From the NCBI GenBank assembly GCA_942490995.1, contig CALOBG010000005.1, positions 55,941-119,940 of the forward strand: a DNA stretch of 64,000 nt, in the 5' to 3' direction. Source of the DNA: UBA981 sp942490995. Its GTDB lineage: Bacteria > Pseudomonadota > Gammaproteobacteria > Ga0077536. The notes below the pieces were generated by a model, which did not search any database, had not been told where the DNA came from, and saw only the letters and a list, made by a program, of their open reading frames with translations. Made by a program: the position numbers and the translations under genes. Shown here piece by piece: positions 16,462 through 26,036 of this stretch. The number at the start of each line of letters is the position of its first letter. Position 1 is the first letter of the stretch.

Positions 16462-17460
16462 CTACCCCTCGTTGCCATTGACCCTGGTTACGCCCGGCAT
16501 CGGTTGCCCGTCGGCCTGCGACATGAGTCGGCTGACCCGGCGCCACCAGCGGGTACTGCGCTCGACCGGCCAAGCAGACGAATAGCTACCGTGTGCGCCG
16601 TCTAGCGAACGCGTGACCATGCTCATCGCTGTAATCGTAATGCCGTCGGCGACCACCACACCTTCACCGATGCCGACCTTGCCGCCTATCTTACAGCCTC
16701 TGCCGAGACGGGCCGCCCCCGCCACCGCGGTCTGGCCGGCAATCGCCGTGTCGCGACCAATCTTTGAATCATGTCCGATCAACACCTGGCTGTCGAGCGC
16801 ACAACCCGCTTCGATCACGGTGTCGCTGAAAACGCCCGCATGAACAATCACGTGTGCCAGCAATGCACAGTCATCGCCGATCGTTACCGCACCGAAACAG
16901 GGTACGCGCAGCCATTTTTCGCCATCCGCAACGAACGCAAAGCCGTCTTCGCCGATCGCGCACGCGGAACCGATCGACACTCGATTGCCGATCTCACTGC
17001 AGGCCTCGATCACGGTGTACGCGCCGATCCGGGAAAATGCGCCGACCCGTACGCCAGCCGCCAGCGTCACACCCGCTTCGATCGTGGTCTGTTCGCCAAT
17101 ACTGACACCCTCGCCAATCACCGCCGACGGTGCGATGTGCGCGCTCGGATGAATGCGGTCGTGTTGAGCGCCGGCCGCACCGACGCGTGCACGGCGCACG
17201 GGCAGCCACGCGGAAACGCGCGCGCAGGCCCGGACCACATCATCCACAACGACAGTGCGCGGATCGTGATCCTGAACCGTACGCATGACCGCGGCTGCAC
17301 GGGTCGTCGCACACCCGCGCCGGGGTATGAGTCCGGACAGGTCGAAGCTGAGGTCCGCCGGTCCGGCGGTTTCGGGTGCCGCCAGCGCTTGCAAGGCTTG
17401 CTCGCGCACCGGCGTCGTAACCGTCGCGCCGAGTCGCGCCGCGAGTTCGTGCATCAACAC
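16462..17460 (-). CDS. lpxD: UDP-3-O-acylglucosamine N-acyltransferase
   Basis: The third lipid A enzyme; it adds the N-linked 3-hydroxyacyl chain. The left-handed beta-helix is clear (IHPSAHIAPSAVIGEGVSIG and following repeats), and LIGHDSKIGRDTAIAG marks the active-site region. The N-terminal uridine-binding domain (residues 1-100) is present but diverges from the common pattern. The C-terminus has a basic WWRRVSRL helix. 332 residues, slightly short of the E. coli 341. It starts GTG at 17460 or ATG at 17454. A 111-base gap separates it from ompH. Confidence 0.95.
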   Translation of the reverse strand: MLMHELAARLGATVTTPVREQALQALAAPETAGPADLSFDLSGLIPRRGCATTRAAAVMRTVQDHDPRTVVVDDVVRACARVSAWLPVRRARVGAAGAQHDRIHPSAHIAPSAVIGEGVSIGEQTTIEAGVTLAAGVRVGAFSRIGAYTVIEACSEIGNRVSIGSACAIGEDGFAFVADGEKWLRVPCFGAVTIGDDCALLAHVIVHAGVFSDTVIEAGCALDSQVLIGHDSKIGRDTAIAGQTAVAGAARLGRGCKIGGKVGIGEGVVVADGITITAMSMVTRSLDGAHGSYSSAWPVERSTRWWRRVSRLMSQADGQPMPGVTRVNGNEG

Positions 17461-17571
17461 CGGGTTCGGTCCGCCTGTCCAACAGGCTGTTGAAAAACTA
17501 CCGCGGACACCGTTTACGCCGTTGCGTACTCGACGGCCGGCCCGCGGTGCTCGCGACGCTCTGGCTGCTGC

Positions 17572-18081
17572 TTATTTCTTCTTCAGCAGTTCGATAACGG
17601 CGTCCGTAACGTCGACCTTCTGGCTCGCGTAAACGACACCCGTGCCAAGAACCATGTCGTAACCTTTGTCTTTCGCCAGGCTGATGATCGCTTCGGCGAT
17701 AGTCTGCTGGATCTGGCCCATTTCCTCGTTGCGACGAAAATTGACGTCTTCCTGGAATTCGGTCGTTTCGCGCTTGAGATCACGGCGCTTGGCGACGATG
17801 TCACGCTCGAGACGCGCGCGCTCTGCTTCGCTCATGATCGCACCGTCCTTGGTGAAACGATCCTCGGCTTCCTTCAGCGCTTTCTGCGCCGCCACGAGAT
17901 CGCGGTCACGGGTCGCGAATTCTTTTTCCAGCTTCTTCCGCGCAGCGTCCGCCTGGGGCGACATTTCTAGAACTTTCGGCGCGTTTACCACGCCGATCTT
18001 GTAATCTTCGGCGGCCACCGGGCCGGCGGACAACGTAGCGATCAGCGTCGTGATCAGAAAAAAACCAACTTGTCTGTTCAA
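17572..18081 (-). CDS. skp: OmpH/Skp family periplasmic chaperone
   Basis: A periplasmic trimeric chaperone that holds unfolded outer-membrane proteins on their way to BamA. The signal peptide ends near PVAAED. The start of the mature part, YKIGVVNAPKVLEMSP, and the long charged coiled-coil middle (about 45-115) are typical; the C-terminal strand TGVVYASQKVDVTDAVIE completes the body domain. 169 residues. It lies between bamA and lpxD, as in E. coli. Confidence 0.94.
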   Translation of the reverse strand: MNRQVGFFLITTLIATLSAGPVAAEDYKIGVVNAPKVLEMSPQADAARKKLEKEFATRDRDLVAAQKALKEAEDRFTKDGAIMSEAERARLERDIVAKRRDLKRETTEFQEDVNFRRNEEMGQIQQTIAEAIISLAKDKGYDMVLGTGVVYASQKVDVTDAVIELLKKK

Positions 18082-18182
18082 TGCATTACTCCAATGAGTC
18101 TGGTAACCATATTCCGGTAATTGTCCAACAAGGCGCGCATCCGTCTCAACTGAGGCTCCGCGTCCGAGCCTGATTTTGCAAG

Positions 18183-20474
18183 CTAAAATTGTGCCCCAAA
18201 ATTGAACTGGAAGCGCTGGATTTCATCGCCTTCCTGGTCGCGAAAAGGCTGGGCGAAACTGACTGAAAGCAGGCCGAACGGCGACATCCAGATCCCGGAA
18301 ATACCCGCCGACATGCGCAAATCGCCCAGATCGAAGCGGTCACTCGAAGCGTAGACGTTACCGGCGTCGACGAACCCCGACAAGCGGACCGATTTGAAAT
18401 CCTCCAGGAACGGCACCGGCAGAATAACCTCGGCGTTGCCGACCACGGAAATATTGCCACCCAGGGCGCGGCCGAAAATGTCCTCGGGACCGAGCGAATT
18501 CTCTTCATAACCACGTACCGTGCGCGGTCCGCCGGCGTAGAAACTTTCGAAAAACGGCAGCTCGATGGTGTCACCATAGGCGTCGCCGTAACCGATATTG
18601 GTTTTCAGCAACAGGGTGTATTTACGGATCAAAGGTATAAACAGGCGGGCGTCGTAATCGACCTTGAAGTAGCGCAGGTCGCCGCCCGGCAGTGCGACCT
18701 GGGCACGAATCCGCTGCAAAGCGCCGCGATCCGGGAAAATGGCCGCGTTGCGGGTGTCGTAGGAGAACGATGTCGTCAGCCTGATGGTGTCGTACTTGTT
18801 GCCTTCAAGGAACAGGAATCGCGCGATGATCGGATCGAGAAACAAGGGATCGGTATTGATCTCGGTCGACTCGTAGCTCAGGCCCGCGTTGACGTAATGG
18901 AACTCGGTAATCGGGATACCGAAATTGGCGCCGCCCGACAGCGTGGTCTGGTCAAAACGTACGACGTTGGTGTTACCGGCGTCGGTTTTGCTGTAACTCA
19001 GGTCGAAGCCGCGTGCGACGCCGTCGATCGACCAGTACGGATTGAAATAGCCAAGCCGGAAAGTGCGGTTGATTTCGCTGTTGTTGAACGCGAAGCTCAG
19101 GCTCTTGCCACTACCCAGGAAGTTGTCCTGCGTTACGCTGGTATTGAAAATAATACCCGCTGATTGCGAGAAGCCCAGGCCCAGCAACAGGTTGCCCGAA
19201 GGACGCTCCTTGACCGTGTAGTTCACATCCACCAGGTCGGTGGAGCCCGGTACCGCCGGGGTTTCGACATTGACGTCCTCGAAATAGCCGAGTCTGCGCA
19301 GGCGGACCTTGGAACGTTCGACGTTGGTGGTCGAAATCCAGCCGCCTTCCATCTGCCGCAATTCGCGGCGCATGACTTCGTCGCGGGTCTTGGCGTTGCC
19401 GAAGAAGTTGATGCGGCGGACGTAGACGCGCTGTCCGGGGTCAACGAAATAGGTAATCGCCGCGGTCCGCGCCTCGTCGTCGATATCCGGGATCGCGTTG
19501 ACGTTGGCAAACGCATAGCCCTCGTCGCCGAGGCGGTCGGTGATGTTTTTACTCGTCAGGGTCAGGCCCTTGCGCGAGAAAATCATGCCCTTGCGGGTGA
19601 AGACCCACTTGAACAGCTCTTCCGGTGGCACGATCAGGGTCCCGGCCAGCTTGACGTCACCGACCGTGAAACGGTCGCCTTCGGTGATGTTGATGGTGAC
19701 GTATACGTCGGCCTTGTCCGGGGTGATGGAAACCTGGGTGGAATCGACGGAGAAATTGATGTATCCGCTGTCCAGATACAGCGAGCGCAGGGACTCCAGG
19801 TCACCGGAAAGCTTCTGTTTGGAATACTGGTCGTCCTTGGTGAACCAGCTGATCCAGTTCGGGGTGGTCAGATCGAAGCGACCGAGAATGTCTTCGTCAC
19901 TGAACGCCTCGTTGCCAATAACGTTGATCTGCTTGATCCGCGCGGCAGCGCCTTCTGAGACCGTAAACGCGACCTCGACGGCCTTGTCGCCGACCGGGAT
20001 GATTTCGTGTTCTATACGGACGCCGTATTTGCCGTTCGAGTAATACTGGCGGCGCAGTTCCTGGACAACCTTGTCGAGCTTGGCTTCGTTGAACACTTCG
20101 CCCTTGGCGAATCCGATTTCACCGAGCCCCTCGAGGAGATCATCGGTTTTGATGGCGCGATTGCCGTCAAAGGTAATGTCGGAGATGGTTTCGCGCTCGA
20201 CGACCTGGACCACCAGCACGTCGCCGTCGCGCTCGAGGCGCACGTCCTTGAAGAAACCGGTCTTGAACAGCGCTCGCACCGCATCCCGAGAACGGGTGTC
20301 GTCAACGGTGTCGCCGACACTGAGCGGCAGGTAATTGAATACCGTACCGGGGGAGATGCGTTCCAGGCCTTCAACCCGGATGTCATCGACGATGAATGAT
20401 TCCGCGGCAAACACGGTTACCGCAAACGTCACCAGCAGGACGTTTATCCAGCCTGCAAAAAAGGCTCTCAACAT
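18183..20474 (-). CDS. bamA: Outer membrane protein assembly factor BamA
   Basis: The essential Omp85 barrel that inserts beta-barrel proteins in the outer membrane. Signal peptide (residues 1-24), then five POTRA domains starting FIVDDIRVEGLERISPGTV, then the C-terminal barrel from about residue 420. The L6 loop region with VRGYEENSLGP carries the conserved V/IRGY motif. The last residue is Phe (FNFGAQF), the outer-membrane C-terminal signal. 763 residues, close to the usual 790-810. It lies directly after rseP. Confidence 0.97.
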   Translation of the reverse strand: MLRAFFAGWINVLLVTFAVTVFAAESFIVDDIRVEGLERISPGTVFNYLPLSVGDTVDDTRSRDAVRALFKTGFFKDVRLERDGDVLVVQVVERETISDITFDGNRAIKTDDLLEGLGEIGFAKGEVFNEAKLDKVVQELRRQYYSNGKYGVRIEHEIIPVGDKAVEVAFTVSEGAAARIKQINVIGNEAFSDEDILGRFDLTTPNWISWFTKDDQYSKQKLSGDLESLRSLYLDSGYINFSVDSTQVSITPDKADVYVTINITEGDRFTVGDVKLAGTLIVPPEELFKWVFTRKGMIFSRKGLTLTSKNITDRLGDEGYAFANVNAIPDIDDEARTAAITYFVDPGQRVYVRRINFFGNAKTRDEVMRRELRQMEGGWISTTNVERSKVRLRRLGYFEDVNVETPAVPGSTDLVDVNYTVKERPSGNLLLGLGFSQSAGIIFNTSVTQDNFLGSGKSLSFAFNNSEINRTFRLGYFNPYWSIDGVARGFDLSYSKTDAGNTNVVRFDQTTLSGGANFGIPITEFHYVNAGLSYESTEINTDPLFLDPIIARFLFLEGNKYDTIRLTTSFSYDTRNAAIFPDRGALQRIRAQVALPGGDLRYFKVDYDARLFIPLIRKYTLLLKTNIGYGDAYGDTIELPFFESFYAGGPRTVRGYEENSLGPEDIFGRALGGNISVVGNAEVILPVPFLEDFKSVRLSGFVDAGNVYASSDRFDLGDLRMSAGISGIWMSPFGLLSVSFAQPFRDQEGDEIQRFQFNFGAQF

Positions 20475-20508
20475 AATTTGTTTATTATTTAGGTCCGCAG
20501 CCAGCGTT

Positions 20509-21864
20509 TCAGAGTATGCGCAGAATGTCGTTGTAAACAGCCAACCCCATCAGACTCAACAACATTACCAGCCCGATTTGCTGTCCATATAACTGGACAG
20601 TTTCCGACACCGGGCGACGCGTCACGGATTCTATCAGGTAATAGAGCAGGTGTCCGCCATCAAGTAACGGAATTGGCAGCAAATTCAGGACGCCCAGACT
20701 GACGCTGACCAGGGCCAGAAACTCGAGAAAACGCGCGGCGCCCATGCGCGCCGATTGCCCGGCATAGTGCGCGATGCTGATCGGACCGCTGAGATTTTTG
20801 ACCGAAGCCTGGCCACTGATCATCTTGCCGAGAAACTTGCAGGTCGTGAGGCTCATTTCCCAGGTCCGTTCGGCCGCGCCGCCAAGCGCCGCAACCGGAC
20901 CGTAGCGTTCGATGCCGAGCGGCACCGCTTCGAACGACTCCGGAATGCGGACCTCGGCGCCGATGCGCCCGATTTCGCCGCCCTTGGACTGTACCGTCGC
21001 AGGCGTGAGTTCGAGTTCGATCCTGCGGCCATCGCGCTCGACCTCGACAGCGAGGGGACGTCCCGGGTTGGCCCGGATCATCTCCACCCATTGCGTCCAC
21101 GAATCAATCGCGACGCTATCGGCGCTGACGATCAGGTCGCCGGCGCGGATGCCGGCCGCGGCGGCCGGATCGCCGCTGACGACGCGTTCGATGACGGGTG
21201 CTATGAGCGGGCGTTGCGGGGTAATACCGAGTTCGGCGAGGAAATCACCTTCGCTGATGTCGTCGATTGAAAGATGCAGAAAATCCAGCGCGCCGGCCTG
21301 CTCGGCGCCGTTGGCATGACGGATGCTGATATCGACGCGTTCGCCGTCCAGGATCGCCTCGAGCGAGCGCCGGAACACGCCGTCCCAGGTCTGCGTGGGT
21401 TCGCCCGATACCGCAACGATCTCCGAGTCGCTGCGCAGACCGGCGCGCTCGGCGATGGAACCGGGACTGACCTCACCGATTATCGGGCGCGGACCGCTGA
21501 CCCCGATCACCAGCGTCAACCAATAGGCCGCGAATGCGAGCGCGAAGTTCGCCAGCGGGCCGGCGGCAACGACCGCGATCCGGGTCGTCAGGGGCTTGCG
21601 ATTGAAGGCGCGACCGAGCTCCGCGGCGGCGACTTCGCCTTCCCGCTCGTCCAGCATCTTCACATAACCGCCGAGCGGTATGGCGGCGATCGAAAATTCG
21701 GTCTCGCCGCGCTGGTAACGCCACAGCGGCGTACCGAAGCCGATCGAAAAGCGCAGGATCTTGACGCCCAGGCGCTGCGCGACCCAGTAATGGCCGAATT
21801 CGTGCACGGTAACCAGGATACCGAGCGCGACGATGAACGATAACAGGGTCTGCAGGATCTCCAT
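20509..21864 (-). CDS. rseP: RseP site-2 protease
   Basis: An inner-membrane zinc metalloprotease that cuts RseA to free sigma-E when barrel assembly fails, and also clears signal peptides. The active site HEFGH is at residues 22-26 in the first helix; LLDGGHLLYYLIE in the third core helix supplies the Asp ligand. Two PDZ domains occupy about 110-290. 451 residues, as in E. coli. ATG overlaps the dxr stop by one base. Confidence 0.96.
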   Translation of the reverse strand: MEILQTLLSFIVALGILVTVHEFGHYWVAQRLGVKILRFSIGFGTPLWRYQRGETEFSIAAIPLGGYVKMLDEREGEVAAAELGRAFNRKPLTTRIAVVAAGPLANFALAFAAYWLTLVIGVSGPRPIIGEVSPGSIAERAGLRSDSEIVAVSGEPTQTWDGVFRRSLEAILDGERVDISIRHANGAEQAGALDFLHLSIDDISEGDFLAELGITPQRPLIAPVIERVVSGDPAAAAGIRAGDLIVSADSVAIDSWTQWVEMIRANPGRPLAVEVERDGRRIELELTPATVQSKGGEIGRIGAEVRIPESFEAVPLGIERYGPVAALGGAAERTWEMSLTTCKFLGKMISGQASVKNLSGPISIAHYAGQSARMGAARFLEFLALVSVSLGVLNLLPIPLLDGGHLLYYLIESVTRRPVSETVQLYGQQIGLVMLLSLMGLAVYNDILRIL

Positions 21865-23048
21865 CAGTTCACTCCGTCAGCAATGCAGCGTCGGACCTCG
21901 CGGCGCGCGTTCGCATCGTCGTCGAGAATTGTGCCCAATTCGTCCGCAGCGTGCGCGGTAACGTTCGACAGTGCCTGTTCCACCAGGCGCGGAATGGCCA
22001 TGAAACCGACTTTTTCATCAAGAAACGCCGCCACCGCCACTTCGTTGGCTGCGTTCAGGATCGCCGGCGCGGTACCGCCGCTGGCCATCGCCTCGCGCGC
22101 CAGGCGCAGACACGGGAAGCGTTGGTAATCGGGTTCTTCGAAATCAAGCTTGCGCACTGCGAACAGATCCAGTTCCGCGACCCCGGACTCGCAGCGCTCG
22201 GGCCAGGCCAGGGAATAAGCAATCGGAGTGCGCATATCCGGGTTGCCGAGCTGCGCCAGCACCGAACCGTCGACGTACTGCACCATCGAATGGATGACGC
22301 TTTGCGGATGGATCACGACTTCGATCGCGGCGACCTCGGTATCGAACAACCAACATGCCTCGATAACCTCCAGTCCCTTATTCATCATGGTTGCGGAATC
22401 GACTGAAATCTTGCGGCCCATAACCCAGTTCGGATGCGCACACGCCTGCGCCGGTGTGACCTCCACCAGCGACTCCAGCGGTGCGGTCCGAAACGGCCCG
22501 CCCGATGCGGTCAGCAGGATCCGCTCAACGCCACAGCTGCGCAGGCCACGCTTGAAATCACTGGGCATACACTGAAACACCGCGTTGTGCTCACTGTCGA
22601 TCGGCAATAGCTCGGCTCCAGCGTCGCGTACCGCATCCATAAACAAGCGCCCTGACATGACCAGCGATTCCTTGTTCGCCAGCATGACCCGTTTGCCGGC
22701 CCGCGCAGCGGCAAGGTTCGGCAGCAGACCCGCCGCGCCGACGATTCCGGCCATCACGTAATCCGTGCCCGGGTCAGCGGCGATCGTCGCCAGCGCCTCG
22801 GCGCCGCACAACACCTCGACGTCGAGCGCGGCCGCGGCGCAGCGCGCGGCCAGTTGTTCCGCCGCTGGTGCTTCGACCATGACCGCGTAGCGCGGGTTCC
22901 ATTGACTGCATTGCTCGAACAGGCCGTCGACATTCGAATTGGCGCTGAGCGCGAAAATCGAGAACCGCGGTTGCAGGCGCGCGACCACGTCCAGCGTATT
23001 GACGCCGATGGTGCCGGTCGAACCCAGGATGGTCAGGTTGATGCTCAT
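21864..23048 (-). CDS. dxr: 1-deoxy-D-xylulose 5-phosphate reductoisomerase
   Basis: The second enzyme of the MEP isoprenoid pathway, turning DXP into MEP with NADPH. The Rossmann loop GSTGTIGVNTLDVV opens the protein; the substrate segments IDSEHNAVFQC and HPQSVIHSMVQYVDGS are present. ATG at 23048 gives 394 residues (E. coli 398) and a 4-base overlap with the cdsA stop; the frame is open further upstream inside cdsA but is not family-like there. Confidence 0.97.
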   Translation of the reverse strand: MSINLTILGSTGTIGVNTLDVVARLQPRFSIFALSANSNVDGLFEQCSQWNPRYAVMVEAPAAEQLAARCAAAALDVEVLCGAEALATIAADPGTDYVMAGIVGAAGLLPNLAAARAGKRVMLANKESLVMSGRLFMDAVRDAGAELLPIDSEHNAVFQCMPSDFKRGLRSCGVERILLTASGGPFRTAPLESLVEVTPAQACAHPNWVMGRKISVDSATMMNKGLEVIEACWLFDTEVAAIEVVIHPQSVIHSMVQYVDGSVLAQLGNPDMRTPIAYSLAWPERCESGVAELDLFAVRKLDFEEPDYQRFPCLRLAREAMASGGTAPAILNAANEVAVAAFLDEKVGFMAIPRLVEQALSNVTAHAADELGTILDDDANARREVRRCIADGVN

Positions 23049-23875
23049 GCGTGACCCATTATGTAGAGCGTAAGTGTGTAGACCGGGGCTGCGGCCAGCA
23101 GGCTGTCGATACGATCGAGTACCCCGCCGTGCCCCGGCAACAATGTGCCGCTGTCCTTCACGCCGCGCAGGCGTTTGACCAGGCTTTCGAGCAGATCGCC
23201 GAAAATCGATGCTGCCAGAGTCAACACGATGACGGCCATTATGGTCGCAAACGGCGCGATTGGCGCGATCAGATTGACTCCAGCGCCAAGCACCAGGGTG
23301 CCGCACAACGCACTGGCGACGCCTTCCCAGGTTTTGCCCGGGCTGATCGCGCTGGCCAGTGAATTGCGTCCGAATTGTCGTCCTCCGACATAAGCCAGAA
23401 TATCGGCGCTCCACACGATACAGAACAATCCGAGCAGATGAGTCGGACCGGCCAGCAGCAGATGGTTGAGCGCTACCAGGGCCGGCACAAACACCAGCAC
23501 GCCGAGCAGCGCGGACACGGTGACGCCTCGAGTAACCGGGCGCTGTACATGCTGATAAGTGATGATCCAGGCCGCTGCCAGCACCCACCAGGTACTGCCG
23601 ACCACCAGCACGGCGGTAAACACCGGTTGCAACCGACCCGCCCAGCACGCGCCGAGCGCCGCGCACAGGATCGCCAGCGCATACACCAGGCGCGCGGCAT
23701 AGCCCTCGATACCGCTCAGTCGCGCCCACTCGGACGCGCCAAGGAAAAGAAATATCGAGAATACCAATGTCGTGGCGTCGGGCGGCAGCGTAAAGATGCT
23801 GGCCATGACCACGGCCAGCAGCACGAGCGCAGTGGCGATGCGTGCGGTGGGCACCGGTCCTAGCAGCGTCGCCAC
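23045..23875 (-). CDS. cdsA: Phosphatidate cytidylyltransferase
   Basis: Makes CDP-diacylglycerol from phosphatidate and CTP, the precursor of all phospholipids. A multi-helix inner-membrane protein of 276 residues. The signature KRLRGVKDSGTLLPGHGG followed by DRIDS is near the C-terminus and supplies the metal-binding Asp residues. It sits between uppS and dxr, the conserved order. Confidence 0.96.
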   Translation of the reverse strand: MATLLGPVPTARIATALVLLAVVMASIFTLPPDATTLVFSIFLFLGASEWARLSGIEGYAARLVYALAILCAALGACWAGRLQPVFTAVLVVGSTWWVLAAAWIITYQHVQRPVTRGVTVSALLGVLVFVPALVALNHLLLAGPTHLLGLFCIVWSADILAYVGGRQFGRNSLASAISPGKTWEGVASALCGTLVLGAGVNLIAPIAPFATIMAVIVLTLAASIFGDLLESLVKRLRGVKDSGTLLPGHGGVLDRIDSLLAAAPVYTLTLYIMGHA

Positions 23876-23926
23876 TGGTCGAGTGATGGAAACACGCCAG
23901 GAGTCGGAGCGGCTCCGGGCGTTTTC

Positions 23927-24694
23927 CTAATCAGTCTGCGATACGGCCGCTGTGTCACGGTCACCGCTGACCTGTTCACTGGTCATGCCAAAGCGGCGCT
24001 GCCGGGCAGCAAAGCTGTGCAGTGCTTTTTCGAACTCGGCGGTACCGAAGTCCGGCCACAGACAATTGGTAAAATACAGTTCGCTGTAGGCAAGCTGCCA
24101 AAGCAGGTAATTGCTGATACGTTGCTCGCCGCCCGAGCGAATGAACAGGTCGGGCTCGCTGAGATCGGCCAGGCTCAGATTCTCGGCCAGCATATCGGCG
24201 TTCAGATCGGCCGCTTTGAGTTCGCCGCGCTCGACGCGTTGCGCGAGTTTGCGCATCGCTTCGGTAATGTCCCAGCGTCCGCCGTAATTCGCCGCAATGA
24301 CGAGGTTCAGGCGCGTATTCGCCAGCGTACGGGTTTCCGCCGTCGCGATGCAGCGCTGCAGCTTGGCCGGGAACGGTTCGCGGTCGCCGATCACGCGCAG
24401 CCGCACGCCGGCCTCGTGCAGGCGTTCGATTTCCTGCTCGAGGGCAACGATAAACAGTTCGAACAGGAGTTTGACTTCGGCCGGCGGGCGCCGCCAGTTC
24501 TCCGAGCTGAAGGCAAACAGGGTCAGTGTCTCGATACCCGATTCGGCGCAGTAACGCACGATATCGCGGACGTTTTCGACCCCGGCGCGGTGGCCGGCGA
24601 TACGCGGCAGGTTGCGCTGACGCGCCCAGCGGCCGTTGCCATCCATGATGATCGCGACGTGACGCAGGGCGGCTGATTCGGCCTCGAAACTCAT
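23927..24694 (-). CDS. uppS: Undecaprenyl diphosphate synthase
   Basis: Adds eight isoprene units to farnesyl-PP to make the C55 carrier used in cell-wall and O-antigen synthesis. IIMDGNGRWARQRNLPRIAG contains the catalytic Asp and the diphosphate-binding Arg and Asn; LTLFAFSSENWRRP and DLFIRSGGEQRISNYLLWQ are the further signatures. 255 residues, normal. It follows frr by 17 bases. Confidence 0.97.
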   Translation of the reverse strand: MSFEAESAALRHVAIIMDGNGRWARQRNLPRIAGHRAGVENVRDIVRYCAESGIETLTLFAFSSENWRRPPAEVKLLFELFIVALEQEIERLHEAGVRLRVIGDREPFPAKLQRCIATAETRTLANTRLNLVIAANYGGRWDITEAMRKLAQRVERGELKAADLNADMLAENLSLADLSEPDLFIRSGGEQRISNYLLWQLAYSELYFTNCLWPDFGTAEFEKALHSFAARQRRFGMTSEQVSGDRDTAAVSQTD

Positions 24695-24711
24695 AGTGGA
24701 CTCGGAAGCAC

Positions 24712-25269
24712 TCAGACTTCCATCATCTCCTGTTCCTTCGCGGCAACGATTTCGTCAATCTCCTTGACGTTCTCGTCGGTGATTTTCTGCGTCAGATCCT
24801 CACCACGACGCTCGTCGTCTTCGGAAATTTCCTTGGCTTTGGTCAGCTCCTTGAGCTGGCCGATGGCATCGCGACGGATATTACGCACCGCGACCTTGGC
24901 CTGTTCCGCCTCGCTTTTGAGTACCTTGATCAGGTCGCGCCGTCGCTCTTCGGTCAGCGCCGGCAGTGGGATGCGTATAACCATGCCGGCGGTAATCGGA
25001 TTGAGCCCGAGATTGGATTCACGAATACCTTTTTCGATGGCCTCGATCATGGTTTTATCCCACGCCGTCACCATCAAGGTGCGGGCGTCCTCGACGCTGA
25101 CATTCGCGGTCTGCGGCAGTGGCGTCGGATTACCATAATATTTGACCGTGACCTGGTCGAGCAGGCTCGGATGGGCGCGACCGGTACGCAGACGGGTCAG
25201 GTCATGGCGAAAAGACTCGACGCTTTTGCCCATGCGTTGGCGCGCGTCGGTGATGATGTCGTCAATCAT
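24712..25269 (-). CDS. frr: Ribosome recycling factor
   Basis: Splits post-termination ribosomes together with EF-G. All 185 residues align with the family: SVESFRHDLTRLRTGRAHP in helix 1, the beta domain around VKYYGNPTPLPQTANV, and the closing helix with EEQ-like charge. Start ATG overlaps the pyrH stop by 4 bases. Confidence 0.97.
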   Translation of the reverse strand: MIDDIITDARQRMGKSVESFRHDLTRLRTGRAHPSLLDQVTVKYYGNPTPLPQTANVSVEDARTLMVTAWDKTMIEAIEKGIRESNLGLNPITAGMVIRIPLPALTEERRRDLIKVLKSEAEQAKVAVRNIRRDAIGQLKELTKAKEISEDDERRGEDLTQKITDENVKEIDEIVAAKEQEMMEV

Positions 25270-26003
25270 GTCAGCTTTCCAGTTACCAGGGTTCCAACTT
25301 CATGTCCGAGCGCCGCATCGACGAAAGCACCAGGCCGCGTCATATCCACGACCCGCAGCGGCATCGAGTTTTCGCGGCACAGAACGATCGCAGTCGCATC
25401 CATCACGCCCAGCTTGCGTTCCAGCACCTCGTCGTAGTCGAGCACGTCGTAGCGGGTGGCATCGGGATTATGGGCGGGATCGGCGCTGTACACGCCATCG
25501 ACCTTGGTCGCCTTGATGAGTAAATCGGCATCGATTTCGATGGCGCGAAGACTGGCCGCGGAATCGGTCGTAAAAAACGGGTTGCCGGTACCCGCGGCGA
25601 GGACCACGACGCGTCCTTTCTCAAGGTGGCGCACCGCGCGGCGGCGGATGTAATCCTCGCAGACTTCGTTGATCTTGATCGCGGACATGACGCGCGCGTA
25701 GAGGCCTTTGCGCTCGAGGGTGTCCTGGATGGCGAGGGCGTTGATGACGGTTGCCAGCATGCCCATCTGGTCGGCCGTGACGCGATCGATACCGGCCGCC
25801 GCCAGCCCGGCGCCGCGAAAGATATTGCCACCGCCGACGACGATCGCAACTTCAATTTCCGCCTCGCTCAAATCCCTGATTTCATCGCCGATGCGATCGA
25901 CGACGGCGGGGTTGATGCCGTATTCGTCGTCGCCCATAAGCGCCTCACCGCTGAGTTTAATCAACACCCGTGCGTAGGGTTGCGCTCTGGCTTCAGTGCT
26001 CAT
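25266..26003 (-). CDS. pyrH: UMP kinase
   Basis: Phosphorylates UMP to UDP; it belongs to the amino-acid-kinase fold of bacterial UMP kinases. KLSGEALMGDDEYGINP at the N-terminus, VVGGGNIFRGAG and the C-terminal KLGVMDATAIVLCRENSMPL region are diagnostic. 245 residues. Order tsf-pyrH-frr is universal in proteobacteria. Confidence 0.97.
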   Translation of the reverse strand: MSTEARAQPYARVLIKLSGEALMGDDEYGINPAVVDRIGDEIRDLSEAEIEVAIVVGGGNIFRGAGLAAAGIDRVTADQMGMLATVINALAIQDTLERKGLYARVMSAIKINEVCEDYIRRRAVRHLEKGRVVVLAAGTGNPFFTTDSAASLRAIEIDADLLIKATKVDGVYSADPAHNPDATRYDVLDYDEVLERKLGVMDATAIVLCRENSMPLRVVDMTRPGAFVDAALGHEVGTLVTGKLT

Positions 26004-26036
26004 TGCGTTGACGGCGCGGCGAGTGACTGGCGGCGT

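Noticed and set aside
17480..17492. CAACAGGCTGTTG hairpin beside a T-run between ompH and lpxD
   Set aside because: A string often seen near mobile elements, but no partner repeat or target duplication was found here and the T-run is on the wrong side for a terminator.
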